In this document: positions 10,045 through 22,957 of the stretch, piece after piece | Numbering within the stretch: the first letter of the stretch is position 1 | Layout of the letters: each line of letters opens with the position of its first letter | Made by a program: the position numbers and the translations under genes | The notes under the pieces: generated by a model | What the model was told of the DNA's origin: nothing | The model's database searches: none | What the model saw: the letters and a program-made list of their open reading frames with translations, nothing else | DNA from: Symsagittifera roscoffensis | Taxonomy: Eukaryota; Xenacoelomorpha; Acoela; Convolutidae | Length of the DNA stretch: 64,000 nucleotides | NCBI RefSeq assembly: GCF_963678635.1 | Contig: NC_087067.1 | Span: 54,426,233 to 54,490,232 of the forward strand | Reading direction: 5' to 3'

Positions 10045-10658
10045 CTACTACTATTTTTTGAATTATTATTGTTTTTGTCCAGTAGATAAAAATCATCATC
10101 TCTATCGAAGATGAATTAACACTTTCCCTTAACCCCTAGCTTTTTATCGTCAGAAAATGAATGCAGATGTTAGATAAATTCGATTCAGGACATAATAGGG
10201 AAGCTAAAATTTGTATAAAATGATTTAAGTCCTTGAATCTTGAACCTGGGGAAATAGCACCCTTATTTCCTCTCCGGAAGGCTGATTTCTACCCTTCACC
10301 GTTGTTGTGAATGGCCTTGCAACGATTGTAGCGACAAAATCGTTGCAGCTCGGAGGGGTCTCTGGTAACACTCTGTCGTATTGTTGTTTTTCTTTCAATT
10401 CTCGTAGTTGTTTTCGCAACGTATCTCTTTGTTCTGTTTTTATTTTGGGTTTTTTCCAAAATGGTCGTTTTTGACGTTTCTCAGAAAAATGACGTCTTCA
10501 TTCGAAATTGTAAAAAGTTAAAATACCAGAATATTCTAGTCTTCACGATTCGTCCAATCGTCTGAATAACACCGTTAATCCTCTAAAACTGCTAATTCGG
10601 AAGGTTAGCTGCTAATAATCCGAAATTGCATTTTCGTCCATTCTGGTCGAATGTCACA
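10045..10658 (-). repeat. inverted type I U3 of the G1 5' LTR
   Basis: Read on the - strand it starts TGTGACATTCGACCAGAATGG at 10,658 and proceeds through the U3 hairpin (GCAACGATT...AATCGTTGC, 10,319-10,346) to the AAAAAATAGTAGTAG of the U3/R boundary. Immediately right of it, on the + strand, lies the R segment that would normally follow. The U3 of this LTR is therefore turned around relative to its R-U5. An orientation error in assembly is possible. Confidence 0.6.
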
Positions 10659-11837
10659 ATAGGGTATTCGAGCCTGGTTTTTAATAGCAATCACGTAGTC
10701 TTGTAACAGTCGCCTACTTCGGTCACATATGAGGCTTAAGAAAAATAGGCCCTATAACCATTGGCTCAAGAGTCAGGGACACTATCTCTTGTGTTTTTCT
10801 ACCTCAAAAACGGTCGGAGCCAATTCGGTTCGCTTGCGACATGAGACTAGAACCCGTTACAGCTTAAAGGCTACTACCAAAATATCCCCCCACTCTAGAA
10901 AATAAGAACGTTCCCATACTTAGGTCTCGAAATACCCAAAATACACGAACGCCGTTAAAAACAGGGTTGGAACAATCCGTTAAGTTATTTTTTATTAGAC
11001 AGTGGAACCTTGATCCATTTCAGATGGATCAACCTAAAACTTGCTTTACCTCAACATAACAATCATAAAACACACTCGAGAAAACGAAATTTTGTACTTA
11101 CATAGCAGCACGCTTGAGACACAGAGTAATTAAACTAATTAACGACTCTGGCATAAATATAATCAAATGTAACTCAAGAAGTTTTCTAACGATGAGTCCC
11201 AATCAAGGGAAGTAAGTTTTAACTCAAGAATATAGTTTTGACCCTGGACCATTGGGAGACTTCACTTGACCGCCTTTCCGTTGAAGGTTCACACTGGTCC
11301 AGTTGATTTTAGCTCTGCTCTCGTGTTCGTTTGGTCTCCTACATCAGATAGGACAGCTCTACTCTAGTTTTCTACGATGGAAATTGCGAATAGCAATTTC
11401 CCACTGTATATATTTGACAACTTTCCCGCAATTGTTAATTCGGTCGTTCTGATTTCTCTTTTTATGTTTTCAGTTGTCGCGAGAAAACTGAGCATGACAG
11501 ACTCCATTCGAATTTTTGAAAAACAAAACTTCACTCCAAAATCACGTATATTCGTGTTCCTCAAGGTCAAACTTCCAGATATGACCGACTGGCATATCTG
11601 AGGATCCGAGACCCAGATATAAGGTTGTGTTCGCATGTAAACGAAAGCTGATTAAAAGTCGTTTGACTGATGGCCTGAAAATAGTAACTTTTACTTAGCC
11701 CGAGACAGACCAGAAAATCAACTGGCAAGGTCGAGGCGGTGAAAAACGAGTAGAATTAAGGTAATTGAAGCCTGCCAGTCGTTGATAGGTACTTTTTCTA
11801 CGCTCCGTCACTGTGTAGTATTTGCGCGAATATTACA
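10659..11837 (+). repeat. R-U5 of the G1 5' LTR, split by a solo LTR
   Basis: R sequence at 10,659-10,701 resumes at 11,597 (GAGGATCCGAGACCC) and ends CGCGAATATTACA at 11,837. The flow matches G1's 3' LTR at 27,350-27,634. A primer-binding site follows 12 bp later, which marks this as the 5' LTR end. Confidence 0.65.
10702..11596 (-). repeat. solo type II LTR inserted in the G1 5' LTR
   Basis: This is homologous along its length to 134-1,033, in the opposite direction. Its ends are TGTAACAG on the left and GGCATA on the right (the expected TG start has decayed). The bases TCT flank both sides, and the uninterrupted R sequence in the 3' LTR has a single TCT there, so a short target duplication is likely. 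No internal sequence remains, as expected after LTR-LTR recombination. Confidence 0.6.
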
Positions 11838-11849
11838 TAGACGTTTTTA

Positions 11850-11864
11850 TGGCGCTCCTGGGTG
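11850..11864 (+). other. primer-binding site of G1
   Basis: TGGCGCTCCTGGGTG lies 12 bp after the LTR end. The identical 15 bases occur 13 bp after the LTR of G2 (28,608-28,622), while the flanking bases differ. The TGG start fits pairing with the CCA end of a tRNA. I cannot name the tRNA. Confidence 0.65.
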
Positions 11865-14800
11865 GGCCTGTTAAAGGCATGAGACCATCATGATCAGCAA
11901 ACGTTTCAGCGACGAACAATCCGCTCAGGACGTATGCCCGAGTTAGTGGCCTTAGTGACCTTTTTTGTACTAGGGGGAAAGTTCGTACCCTCCGCCTAGT
12001 ACTATTTAGCTTTTTAACCTAGTTATAACCGAAAGTTTCGGGGGCCGGAGGGTTAGGTGGGAAGTCATGAGCCCGCTTGTCCCAAGGTCCCGGGACCAAG
12101 AACAATAAAAGAGAAAGCGTAAAACCAAACAGAAATAGTGTATAACCAAGAAAAATCCAAAAAAAATTATTTGAACACAAAAAAGTACAAAAAGAACAGT
12201 AAAAAATCCAAAAAAAGACCAAAAACAGTTTAAAAAAAAACATAAAGTGACAGTTTATATGTTATTTCCGGACGAGATGCGATCTGACCTTCCTATTTGT
12301 TGTTGTTTCAGATTGATTTATATCATTTCTGATGGAAAGATTGTGTGTTTTGGTGGAGGGTTAGGTACCCTCCCTTGAGTTTAATTTGAGTATTTAAGCA
12401 CATTAATGGTGATTTTGCCGGTGACCGGAGGGTAGAGTGGCAAGCTGACCGACGTGTTCCACACTCAACAGGGGCATCAGAGACAACATCCAAAACAACT
12501 GTTGGGTATCGTCGAAACAATTTTAGTATCGTTCGGGTACTATTTCATTAAAACTTAAGAGGTGGGGGGCACGATTGGCGCGGTTCGATTGTACCCTCCA
12601 TCCATCGCGAATTTCCGAGTTAAGGGTCTTAATTCGGGTATTTTGGTGCAAAAGAGGGCATAGTAAAATTCAGTAACGACTTCAAATATATTGTCTTTAC
12701 TATATATTACTTATCTCCAATTTAGACCCGAGAAACACCCCAATTTTGTCAAAAATTACCGATTTTCGACCTAACTGTTGACCCCCAAGATTTTGGATAT
12801 CCGGGCTTTTCCAAACAGCAAAAGGCTTTTATACAGGGAGTTACTATGTAGTTCGATCCCTCTAACTAAAGAAACCGCGCGGAAAAAGACTTACTAGAAG
12901 TTAGCGAAAACAAAATTTTTCGATCAAAAATTTGATAATTTTCCGAATTTTGTCAACCTGTTTTGGGGATCGAGTTTTTGATTTTTTTTTGGAGTTAGAG
13001 CAACAAAAAAATTTGCGTTAGGAGCGTGCTAGCATAACGTGCTCGGTTGCCAGAGAATTTTTGAGTAACACTCCGATAAGCTCCATAGATAGAGCTAACG
13101 ACTTAAAGATTGGAAAAGGAAGGAATCGGAGGGTCCAAAATTGATAGTTATTGGCCAAATTTCTGTTTCCAAACCAATTTTGGTCCAATTTTTGCATGTT
13201 TCCAGTGCCGTACGGGGTTACTACGCTCGTTTCAATTTTTTAGGCACTTTCACTAGGAAATGCGGAAAAAGTCTTTCAGAATCTATATAAGTGGTGAAAA
13301 AAGGCCATTTGACGAACGCGTTCTTGGCGATTTCTCAAAGACTAGCGAGCCGATCGGGATAATTATGGTAACATAAGTCGGCGTTTTTCTACCATTTTCC
13401 CGCCCGCAACTGTTTTTGGGTTGATAATCTCGGAAAAGAAAGTTTTTTTTAGAATTTGTTGGTTCGGAGGGTCCAAATTTTAGGGAACCCTCCGAGCGGC
13501 AGAAAATTTTATAAGATCACCTTTTTATTCTGCTGGGAAGGTTTATCGTGTCAGCCAACCTGGTTTTATGTCAGTTAGACCGCATTCGAAGGCTTTAACG
13601 CGGTAGAAGAACCCGTTTTCTTGATTTTTGGGGAACCCTCCGAAGTAACCCTCCGGAGTCAGCTAAGCTCCATAGCAACCCTCCTTAGTAGAAATTTTCC
13701 ACGAGACCCTCCGAAGAAGTTAAAACAACCCCCCACAGAGAATTTAGCTTGTGTTGACACCTTCTGAGACTAGTAGGAGATCCTTACAAGTGATATTCAA
13801 AGAATTTGAAACTTTGAAGGAACCCTCCGAAGTAACCCTCCGGAGCGTATTAAGCCTCTTATTTATCCTCCTTAATGAGTTTAGGGGGACCCTCCGAAGT
13901 AATTTGGGTGATTAAGGTACCCTTCGAAGTAACCCTCCGAGGTAAGCTAAGTGTATTAACAACCCTCTGGAGTAACCCTCCGGAGTGACTTAAGCCTCTT
14001 AGCAACCCTCCTTATTGAAAATTTAGGGGTATCTTCTGGGGCAATTTGAGCAACTAGAATATCCATTGAGAATCGGAATAAAAGGTCAACTACCAACGGG
14101 CGTGCATATGAAAATCACGGGAGCGCATTTGACCCGGAGATTCGTGATCAACTTTGGATTCTAGGTCGGGTCTGTCAGAAGTACCCGAACCAAAAAGTTT
14201 TTTGATTATAATTTTGGTTGTGTGGTTGCCTTGAGTTACTTAAGAGGAAAGCTCGGGAAATCCGGGAACACGTAAAAGAAGACCTCGGTGAGTGTCTTAG
14301 GCAAATACACACTCACTTGCGAAGACAGTGTCCTGGGCTTCGTTCTTTTGAAGTGTTCCGATTGCAGGAAGTTTTTTTCTTTAAGACTAAGTTTTATTTA
14401 TCTATTCCTGAATCATCACTGCTTTTTTACAAAAAATTGTGTGATTTTAACAAAGCAGTGATTTGATACGAGTGTGGCGGTAAAATTGATACTGACGAAA
14501 GGTCGCTGTCACCTGTAGGATATTCTTATCTGATTATCAATTGTGTTTTGTGTATTGACTATTTCTTGTGAAAATTTTGTGATACTGTTATACTAGACAA
14601 CTGGGTGGAGTTAGCATTATCTTAATACTAAGCAAGCCCTGTGTGTAACCTTAGCTGAGTCACTAAAATCATCACCAAAAAATCTAGGGAACATTTTTGA
14701 TATTGAAGAAGTCGAGTAGGCAGCGTTGAGTAAATTAATTTGAACTTATTTGCCGTACGTGTGCATTGCCATTAGATTGTAGGAATATTACTATTTATTA

Positions 14801-14974
14801 CAAAATATGCAGTGTAGAGACTCCTTAGGATTGACTACTTAGATTTCCAGGCTGAACAAGGGAAGCACGCGAAAGTTTAAAACTAGGCGTAGCCAACCTT
14901 CGTTTAGAAGCGCTTCCGACGTTTTTGCTGACAACGAACCGACTAAAGGTCAAGCTGATCTTTCAGTGAGAGGA
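11865..14974 (+). other. long untranslated leader of G1 with CCGGAGGG/CCCTCC motifs
   Basis: About 3.1 kb without a convincing gene. It is similar in order and content to the G2 leader (28,623-31,679). Motifs such as ccggagggtt, ggagggtcc and aaccctccgaagt recur. From 13,480 to 14,050 there is a loose array of aaccctccgaag and aaccctccggag units. Purine-rich and pyrimidine-rich versions can pair with each other, so strong RNA structure is likely. A role in packaging, translation or export is possible but unproven. The small open frame at 14,218-14,466 has no ATG start. Confidence 0.5.
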
Positions 14975-17289
14975 ATGAAACTAAGAAGCTATAAGAACCT
15001 CGATGGCAATCAAGGGCGAAGTGCTGAGGTCGGACCGGCGAGCGAGGCGCTTGTGGACCCCTTCGACGAAAGGGAACAAACGCTCATCCGACCCGACTTT
15101 GAGCCAGGTGAGGACCTCGAACGGGAGGAAGTCGAAAGGACGGAAGAGGCCTCGGAGCGTTCCGAGGTCGAACCGCGAGAAGAAGTGTTGTTCAGGGGAA
15201 GGTCCAAATCAGAGACTAAGACTCATAAGTGGAGAAAAAGACAATCATCTCATGTCAAGCAGAGCAAGAATGCGATGATGTCGAGTATAAGTCCGAGTGA
15301 AGAACAAACGGATTCGAATGCCAAGAAAAGCTGGAAGTCTTTGTACGATGAGCGCATGGCGTCACTACAAACTGAAGGTCTATCTTCCAGTTATGACCAT
15401 CCGGAGATAACCCATCCGGATGTGGACTTCACGCCGTGCCCAAGGAACGACATGAGCAGGAAGGCGTTTCCACCTCACCGACCAGGTGCGTCATCGAGTA
15501 CCAGGCTGCAACCGCAGTTGAACTCGTCTTCTCTGGATCTAACCCCGGAAACAAGGGCGGCTGGCGATATAAGTGACATGTTTGCTGGCGTAATGACAGG
15601 CCTGGAAGAACTGCGACGGGTCATGACTTAGAGAAAAGATCGAATCGAGGAGAGAGCTCACCAGGGTCAAGAGAAATTGCGAGATGAACTGACACACGTG
15701 AAGCCGCAGGCGAGAGTCGATCAGGCTCAATTGATTCTCAACATCGATCAATGCTTGACGGAAAGCTTGGCTCAGGCAAACAAGGAGTCAGAGGAAAGAG
15801 AAGTTAGGTTGACAAGAGAGATCTTGCGAATATTGAACGATCACGACAATACGTATGCTCAAACGATGACTAGCCTGGAAAAAAAGTTAGAAGCCAAATC
15901 TGACCTGATGATGCGGAAGATTGACGAGATCTTAAACGGGAGCATTCGAGAGGAGCGTCCCGCCCCAAGGGAGCGCTCACGCCAGGCAAATGATGGAGAT
16001 TGAGCACGCAGCTATGCCGGGGCCCAGCAAAGTTCGAGAACGAATTAAGAATCTAAGCACAGGGAGCGGCCCAGGACAGCCCCATCGAGGCCAGGTTGGA
16101 CAAACCCGGTCCCGCCGGAGGCGGATGCAACCCCGGAGACAAGATTGCCCACTGTGCCACAAGTCAGATCAGTGCCAGATCTGACTACGGTCTCGCAGGA
16201 CACAACGATGTATGCTTCGATGTTTGAGCCTCTGAATAGATCGCTTTAAACGTTCATCACCAAGCTCTCGATGTCAACCGAGAGAGGAGAGAGGTCAAAA
16301 AGGACACTTAAGAAGCCGAAGTCATACAAGGACAAGTCAGATGACTGCATTGACACTTGTACAGAGGTAATGAAGATGCACTTTGAAGAAGAGAATCTCT
16401 CAAAGAAACAGGAATGCAGCGCATTGACAAGCAACCTGGAGGGTACCGCCCTAAATTGTGTGATGATGAAAAATACCAATGAATGAGACAGCGCTCGCAA
16501 GATATTCGACATCCTGCTGAACCGTTTCGGCTCTGGAGTACAAGGGCATCAGGCTATGGCGAAGTTCGAAAAGAGGCGTCAAAGAGGCGCCCATAGACAA
16601 ATTTTTGGACGACCTTGAGTTACTCAGAAGGAGAAGCAATCCCGATGAGAGAATATCGTAGCGGAACTTAGCGATTGCCTCAATGTTCATGGATGGAGTA
16701 AAGAGTGACGAGCTGAAAACCATGCTAGCCACACACTATACCCTGTCGCTTGACCAGGTACCCAGGCCGATGATTTGCTCATGAGGTCGCGTGAGTGATT
16801 GCTCATAAAACCGAGGGCACAAAACCGTTACAGCAATTATGGCAACTACAGCGGAACAAACACTGGCGCGAACTCCAGTTGGTACAGACCTCGTGACGAC
16901 ATGGATAACAGGAGGTCATGTGCGAAATGTGTCTCGATGGACCACAATGTTTCCACCTGTTCTGCTTACAAACAGAACATGAAGCCGAAAGGCCACTTTC
17001 TCGATGACGTTGATGCGACCGACGAGGACCACGAGGAGTACGTTTGAGGACTCATAAAAAGTATGGATCGAGGTGCTTCTTCTGTAATTTGGACGGACGT
17101 TTCAAGTCCGATTGCACTCAATTTTGGGAGGCAGTGGCGGACGTAAAACATCTCAATCATGAAGAAGCGCTTTCAGGCGTCACAGCCAGTCGAGCACGTC
17201 TGATGAACGAGGCTGAGTCTCGGAGAAAAGAAACGACGCCAAACCCCTTTACGTCTAAGAAGGTGAAGACCTTGCCTAATGAGGACAGC
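14975..17289 (+). pseudogene. gag of G1, first copy
   Basis: Coding starts at an ATG with a charged, Glu/Arg-rich N-terminus. It has a stop at 15,629, resumes in the same frame through a coiled-coil-like segment to 16,003, and then continues in fragments. A capsid-like region follows (DDCIDTCTEVMKMHFEEENL, then FLDDLELLRRRSNPDERI). The nucleocapsid part has CAKCVSMDHNVSTC, a CX2CX4HX4C knuckle, and CFFCNLDGRFKSDC, where the His ligand is Arg. Gag would form the particle and bind the RNA. At least five stops or frameshifts make this copy dead. Confidence 0.7.
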
Positions 17290-18102
17290 GTTACAGAATG
17301 TCCAACAGGAGCTGGTCACGGAAGAAGTTGAACAATGGGTGAGGTCGGAACTGGAAAGCACAGATCTTCGGGAAAAATTCGACATCCCGGGGAAAAAAAC
17401 GAAAAAAGAAGACAAGGTGGGACCTAAAAAGCCTGGACTAAAGCTAAATGTTATATCGGGTAAAACCTTTGGCATGACAAAGAAGGAACAAAGATAATGT
17501 CAGTTATCTCGGTCGCAGGACACCAGGTGGTCAAAACCTTGAGTGAACCGTCCGAGATTACGCTGGTACACCTGGACATTTATACGGCGGACTACCTGAG
17601 GGAGAAGGATCCCATGTTGGACTCCAGGGCAGTGCGAGCGCTGCTGACGACAGGAGGTCCAAGGCTAATGAGAGTGGATGGACATTACATCGAAGTCCAT
17701 GGGCCATATCCGATTCTACACGAAGGCTCACGTGACTGATGCGAGTGATCAGGTAACCCGGATATTTATTGGCCAAGAAGACCTGAAGGTGCGACGAATC
17801 GGACATAATGCCATGCTTGAACAGGATGCGATCCACATAGGTTGCGAAGCCGATCTTTCAGCACATGCGCTAGATGTGCAGGGCAGACAACTTTCAGTAA
17901 AAGGACTGTTAGACACGGGTGCAGTGGTCAGCGTCATGCCAGTCAGCACCTGGACTGATATGGGCTTTGACAGGTCGGATCTGATACCGACAAACATCAG
18001 ACTGGCAGCTGCCAATCAGGGAGCAATCTATGTGTCAGGACGGACCCCGATTATATCACTGCAGCTTGGAGGAAGACATCATTGGATGAGCTTCCTGGTG
18101 GT
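17290..18102 (+). pseudogene. Gag-Pol joint and aspartic protease, copy 1 of G1
   Basis: Three overlapping open segments encode a VRSELES linker, the segment VISVAGHQVVKTLSEPSEIT, then the protease. The active-site triad lies in GLLDTGAVVSVMP with Asp at 17,912-17,914, the DTG form of retroviral proteases. The C-terminal flap and LGRD helix are missing: after GRHHWMSFLVVV the sequence jumps back to the linker at the duplication joint. The copy is therefore a truncated protease. Confidence 0.7.
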
Positions 18103-18497
18103 GGTACAGAATGTCCAACAGGAGCTGGCCACGAAGGAAGTTGAGCAATGGGTGAGGTCGGAATTGGAAAGCACAGATCTTCGGGAAAAATTCGACTTCC
18201 TGGGGAAAACAACGAAAGCAGAAGACAAGTAGGGACCTAGAAAGCCTGGACTAAAGCTAAATGTTATATCGGGTAAAACCTTTAGCATGACGAAAGAAGG
18301 AACGAAGATAATGTCAGTTATCTCGGTCGCAGGACACCAGGTGGTCAAGAACTTGAGTGAACTGTTCGAGATTACGCTGGTACACCTGGACTTTCATACG
18401 GACTACCTGAGGGAGAAGGATCCCAATTTGGACTCCAGGGCAGTGCGAGCGCTGCTCACGACAGGAGGTCCAAGGCTAATGAGAGTGGATGGACATT
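18103..18497 (+). pseudogene. partial linker copy after protease copy 1
   Basis: This repeats the VQQELATKEVEQWVRSELES linker and the SVISVAGHQVVKNLSE segment of the inner duplication. It ends at GGACATTAC, before the protease, where the second gag unit begins. It carries a TAG stop after EDK near 18,229. Confidence 0.65.
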
Positions 18498-18529
18498 ACC
18501 ACAAACTGAAGGTCTATCTTCCTGAAGGA

Positions 18530-20510
18530 CTACAAACTGAAGATCTATCTTCCAGTTATGACCATCCGGAGATAACCCATCCGGATGTGGACTTCACGCG
18601 TGCCCAAGGAACGACATGAGCAGGAAGGCGTTGTCCACCTCAGCGACCAGGTGCGTCATCGAGTACCAGGCTGCAACCGCAGTTGACCTCGTCTTCTCTG
18701 GGTCTAACCCCGGAATCAAGGGCGGCTGGCGATATAGGTGACATGTTTTCTGGCGTAATGACAGGCTTGGAAGAACTGCGACGGGAATGAATTAGAGAAT
18801 AGATCGAATCGAGGAGAGAGCTCACCAGGGTCAAGAGAAATTGCGAGATGAACTGACACACGTGAAGCCGCAGGCGAGAGTCGATCAGGCTCAATTGATT
18901 CGCAACATCGATCAATGCTTGGCGGAAAGCTTGGCTCAGGCAAACAAGGGTCAGAGGAAAGAGAAGTTAGGATAACAAGAGAGATCTGATCTTGCAATTA
19001 CTGAACGATCACGACAATACCTTTGCTCATACGATGACTAGCCTGGAAAAAAGGTTAGAAGCCTAATCTGACCTGATGATGCGGAAGCTTGACAAGATCT
19101 TAAACGGGAGCATTCGGGAGGAGCGTCCCGCCCCAAGGGAGCGCTCACGCCAGGCAAATGATGGAGATTGAGCACGCAGCTATGCCGGGGCCCAGCAAAG
19201 TTCGAGAACGAATTAAGAATCTAAGCACAGGGAGCGGCCCAGGACAGCCCCATCGAGGCCAGGTTGGACAAACACGGTCCAGCCGGAGGCGGATGCCACC
19301 CCGGAGACAAGATTGCCCACTGTTCCACAAGTCAGATCAGTGCCAGATCTGACTACGGTCTCGCAGGACACAACGATGTATGCTTCGATGTTTGAGCCTC
19401 TGAATAGATCGCTTGAAACGTTCATCACCAAGCTCTCGATGTCAACAGAGAGAGGAGAGAAGTCAAAAAGGACACTTAAGAAGCCGAAGTCATACAAGGA
19501 CGAGTCAGATGGCTGCATTGACACTTGGACAGAGGTAATGAAGTTGCACTTTGAAGAAGAGAATCTCTCAAAGAAACAGGAATGCAGCGCATTGACAAGC
19601 AACCTGGAGGGAATCGCCCTAAATTGTGTGATGACGAAAAAGGCCAATGAATGAGACAGCGCTCGCAAGATATTCGACATCCTGTTGAACCGTTTCGGCT
19701 CCGGAGTACAAGGGCATCACGCTATGGTGAAGTTCGAAATGAGGCGTCAAAGAGGCGTCCATAGACAAGTTTTTGGACGACCTTGAGTTACTCAGAAGGA
19801 GAAGCAATCCCGATGAGAGAATACCGGAGCGGAACTTAGCGATTGCCTCAAAGTTCATGGATGGAGTAAAGAGTGACGAGCTGAAAACCATGCTAGCCAC
19901 ACACTACACCATGTCGCTTGACCAGGTACCCACGCCCGATGATTTGCGTATGAAGTCGCGTGAGTGATTGCTCATGAAACCGAGGGCACAAAACCGTTAC
20001 AGCAATTATGGCAACTACAGCGGAACAAACACTCTAGTTGGTACAGAACTCGTGACGACATGGATAAGAGGAGGTCATGTGCGAATTGTGTCTCGATGGA
20101 CCACCATGTTTCCGCCTGTTCTGCTTACAAACAGAACATGAAGCCGATAGGCCACTTTCTCGATGACGTTGATGCGACCGACGAGGACCACGAGGAGTAC
20201 GTTAGAGGACTCATAATGAAGTATGGACCGAGGTGCTTCTTCTGTAATTTGGACGGACATTTCAAGTCGGATTGCACTCAATTTTGGGATGCAGTGGCGG
20301 ACGTAAAACATCCCCATCATGAAGAGGCGCTTTCAGGCGTCAAAGCCAGTCGAGCACGTCTGATGAACGAGGCTGAGTTTCGGAGAAAAGAAACGACGCC
20401 AAGCCCCTTTACGTCTAAGAAGGTGAAGACCTTGCCTAATGAGGTGGTAGCCTCGAGTCTGGAGGAAGAGTCGACCGGCCGCTCAAGGTGGATTATGGCT
20501 TAGCGACGAG
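18530..20510 (+). pseudogene. gag of G1, second copy
   Basis: This is homologous to 15,366-17,289 and lacks the N-terminal 130 codons. The capsid part (WTEVMKLHFEEENL) and both knuckles are better kept: CANCVSMDHHVSACS and CFFCNLDGHFKSDC both have complete CX2CX4HX4C ligands (about 20,080-20,275). Frameshifts and stops remain, for example near 19,650. The copy extends past the joint seen in copy 1 with VVASSLEEESTGRS, so copy 1 lost that segment. Confidence 0.7.
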
Positions 20511-21328
20511 GACAGCGTTACAGAATTTTCAACAGGAGCTGGTCACGAAAGAAGTTGAGCAATGGGTGAGGTCGGAACTGGAAAGCACAGATCTTTGGGA
20601 AAAATTCGACATCCTGGGGAAAACAACGAAAAAAGAAGACAAGTAGGGACCTAGAAAGCCTGGTCTAAAGCTAAATGTTATGTGGGGTAAAACCTTTGGC
20701 ATGACGAAAGAAGCAACGAAGATAATGTCAGTTATCTCGGTCGCAGGACACCAGGTGGTCAAGAAATTGAGTGAACCGTCCGAGATTACGCTGGTACACC
20801 TGAACATTTATACGGACTATCTGAGGGAGAAGGATCCGAAGTTGGACTCCAGGGCAGTGCGAGCGCTGCTGACGAGAGGAGGTCCAAGGCTAATGAGAGT
20901 GGATAGACATTACATCGAAGTCCATGGCCCATATCCGATTCTACACGAAGGCTCACGTGACTGATGCGAGTGATCAAGTAACCCGGATATACATTGGCCA
21001 AGAAGAGCTGAAGGTGCGACGAATGGGACATAATGCCACGCTTGAACAGGATGCGGTCCACATAAGTTGCGAAGCCGATCTGGCAGCACATGTGCTAGAT
21101 GTGCAGGGCAGACAACTTTCAGTAAAAGGACTGTTAGACACGGGTGCAGTGGTCAGCGTCATGCCAGTCAGCACCTGGACTGATATGGGCTTTGACAGGT
21201 CGGATCTGATACCGACAAACATCAGACTGGCAGCTGCCAATCAGGGAGCAATCTATGTGTCAGGACGGACCCCGATTATATCACTGCAGCTTGGAGGAAG
21301 ACATCATTGGATGAGCTTCCTGGTGGTG
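20511..21328 (+). pseudogene. linker and aspartic protease, copy 2 of G1
   Basis: Same order as 17,290-18,102. The protease Asp is at 21,137-21,139 in GLLDTGAVVSVMP. It is again truncated at the flap by the inner duplication joint. A TAG at about 20,644 interrupts the linker. Confidence 0.7.
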
Positions 21329-22957
21329 GTACAGAATGTCCAACAGGAGCTGGCCACGAAGGAAGTTGAGCAATGGGTGAGGTCGGAACTGGAAAGCACA
21401 GTTCTTCGGGAAAAATTCGACTTCCTGGGGAAAACAACGAAAGAAGAAGACAAGTAGGGACCTAGAAAGCCTGGACTAAAGCTAAATGTTATATCGGGTA
21501 AAACCTTTGGCATGACGAAAGAAGGAACGAAGATAATGTCAGTTATCTCGGTCGCAGGACACCAGGTGGTCAAGAACTTGAGTGAACCGTCCGAGATTAC
21601 GCTGGTACACCTGGACATTTATACGGCGGACTACCTGAGGGAGAAGGATCCCATGTTGGACTCCAGGGCAGTGCGAGCGCTGCTGAAGACAGGAGGTCCA
21701 AGGCTAATGAGAGTGGATGGACATTACATCGAAGTCCATGGGCCATATCCGATTCTACACGAAGGCTCACGTGACTGATGCGAGTGATCAGGTAACCCGG
21801 ATATTTATTGGCCAAGAAGACCTGAAGGTGCGACGAATCGGACATAATGCCATGCTTGAACAGGATGCGATCCACATAGGTTGCGAAGCCGATCTTTCAG
21901 CACATGCGCTAGATGTGCAGGGCAGACAACTTTCAGTAAAAGGACTGTTAGACACGGGTGCAGTGGTCAGCGTCATACCAGTCAGCACCTGGACTGATAT
22001 GGGCTTTGACAGGTCGGATCTGATACCGACAAACATCAGACTGGCAGCTGCCAATCAGGGAGCAATCTATGTGTCAGGACGGACCCCAATTATATCACTG
22101 CATCTTGGAGTAAGACATCTTTGGATGAGCTTCCTGGTGGTGGAAAATTTGGACGAATCCGATCAATTCATCCTGGGAAGGGACTTCGTACGCAACTTTG
22201 ATGTCACGATCGACCTCAATGACGGGTTAACCATGATCAAAGATCCAGAGAGGAAGTATGAAAAGAAACCTCTTAATAAGATCTTAATTAACCAGGCTAA
22301 GGTGGCGATTTCTCTGGATCGAAAAAGTAGATTGAAACCAAACCCAGGCGTGGTAGCGACGTTTAGGATGAGGAATCTAAATGAACTCAGTAATGACAGA
22401 CAGGTGTGTTTGGTACCAAATCTAAACAGTAAGAGCTCGGCTATTTTAGGAAGAAATTTCTCACTCACTCAGAGCGGAATGTGTGTGAGTGTGTTGTTGA
22501 ACACAGAAGCAACCTCAGTGACAATACAGAGGGGTAAGAAACTTGACTACGCACTGCCTGTGAACACAGAATTTCAGAGTGTGGAGAACTTGAAAAAGTT
22601 TGATGTAACTAAATGTCCCTTACACGCGAACCAGGAATGTATACTGAAGAGAGTAAATGAATTGAAATCTTCTAGGAAATTGTTTTCAATGAAGTCGGAA
22701 ACAGATGATGGGTTGTCTAGTTGTTCGATTTTACCCGAGAGACCGACAGAAACAGAGTTAGCAGCGAATAAACTGGTCCTACCCGAGATAGAACATTTGA
22801 AGATTAAAATACCAGACAAGGAACTAGATTCGCTTAGGGCGGTGCTAAATGGGAATGCAGACGTTTTTTCAAAGCATAAGGCCAACATAGGTTGCTGCAA
22901 TTTTGCAGAACACGAGATTGAGATAGAAGAGGGCTCGGTACCTCATAGGGAACGCGA
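21329..22957 (+). pseudogene. third protease copy and start of pol in G1
   Basis: After a third linker this copy has the complete protease. DTGAVVSVIP has its Asp at 21,951-21,953, and the ENLDESDQFILGRDFVRNFDV segment supplies the C-terminal ILGRD helix missing from copies 1 and 2. A long open frame (21,717-23,042) continues through the protease-RT connection, including a Cys/His segment CPLHANQEC and GCCNFAEHEIE, and stops being collinear at HRE near 22,950. G3 aligns throughout (52,329-51,650). In G3 about 0.5 kb coding RT motifs A and B follows; here that is deleted. Confidence 0.75.

Larger units (their letters stand above)
15366..21726 (+). repeat. nested tandem duplication of gag-protease in G1
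   Basis: Unit 1 (about 15,366-18,497) recurs as unit 2 (about 18,530-21,726) with an offset of 3.15-3.23 kb. Inside each unit a stretch of about 0.81 kb that starts at VQQEL...EVEQWVRSELES is itself duplicated (17,288 and 18,103; 20,516 and 21,329). The joint at 18,497-18,531 repeats the bases acaaactgaaggtctatctt. The inner duplication must have come first, since both outer units contain it. Confidence 0.8.

Noticed and set aside
15010-15207. Many - strand open frames over 15-22 kb
   Set aside because: They mirror the + strand gag and protease segments, recur only because those are duplicated, and encode low-complexity Ser/Arg products.
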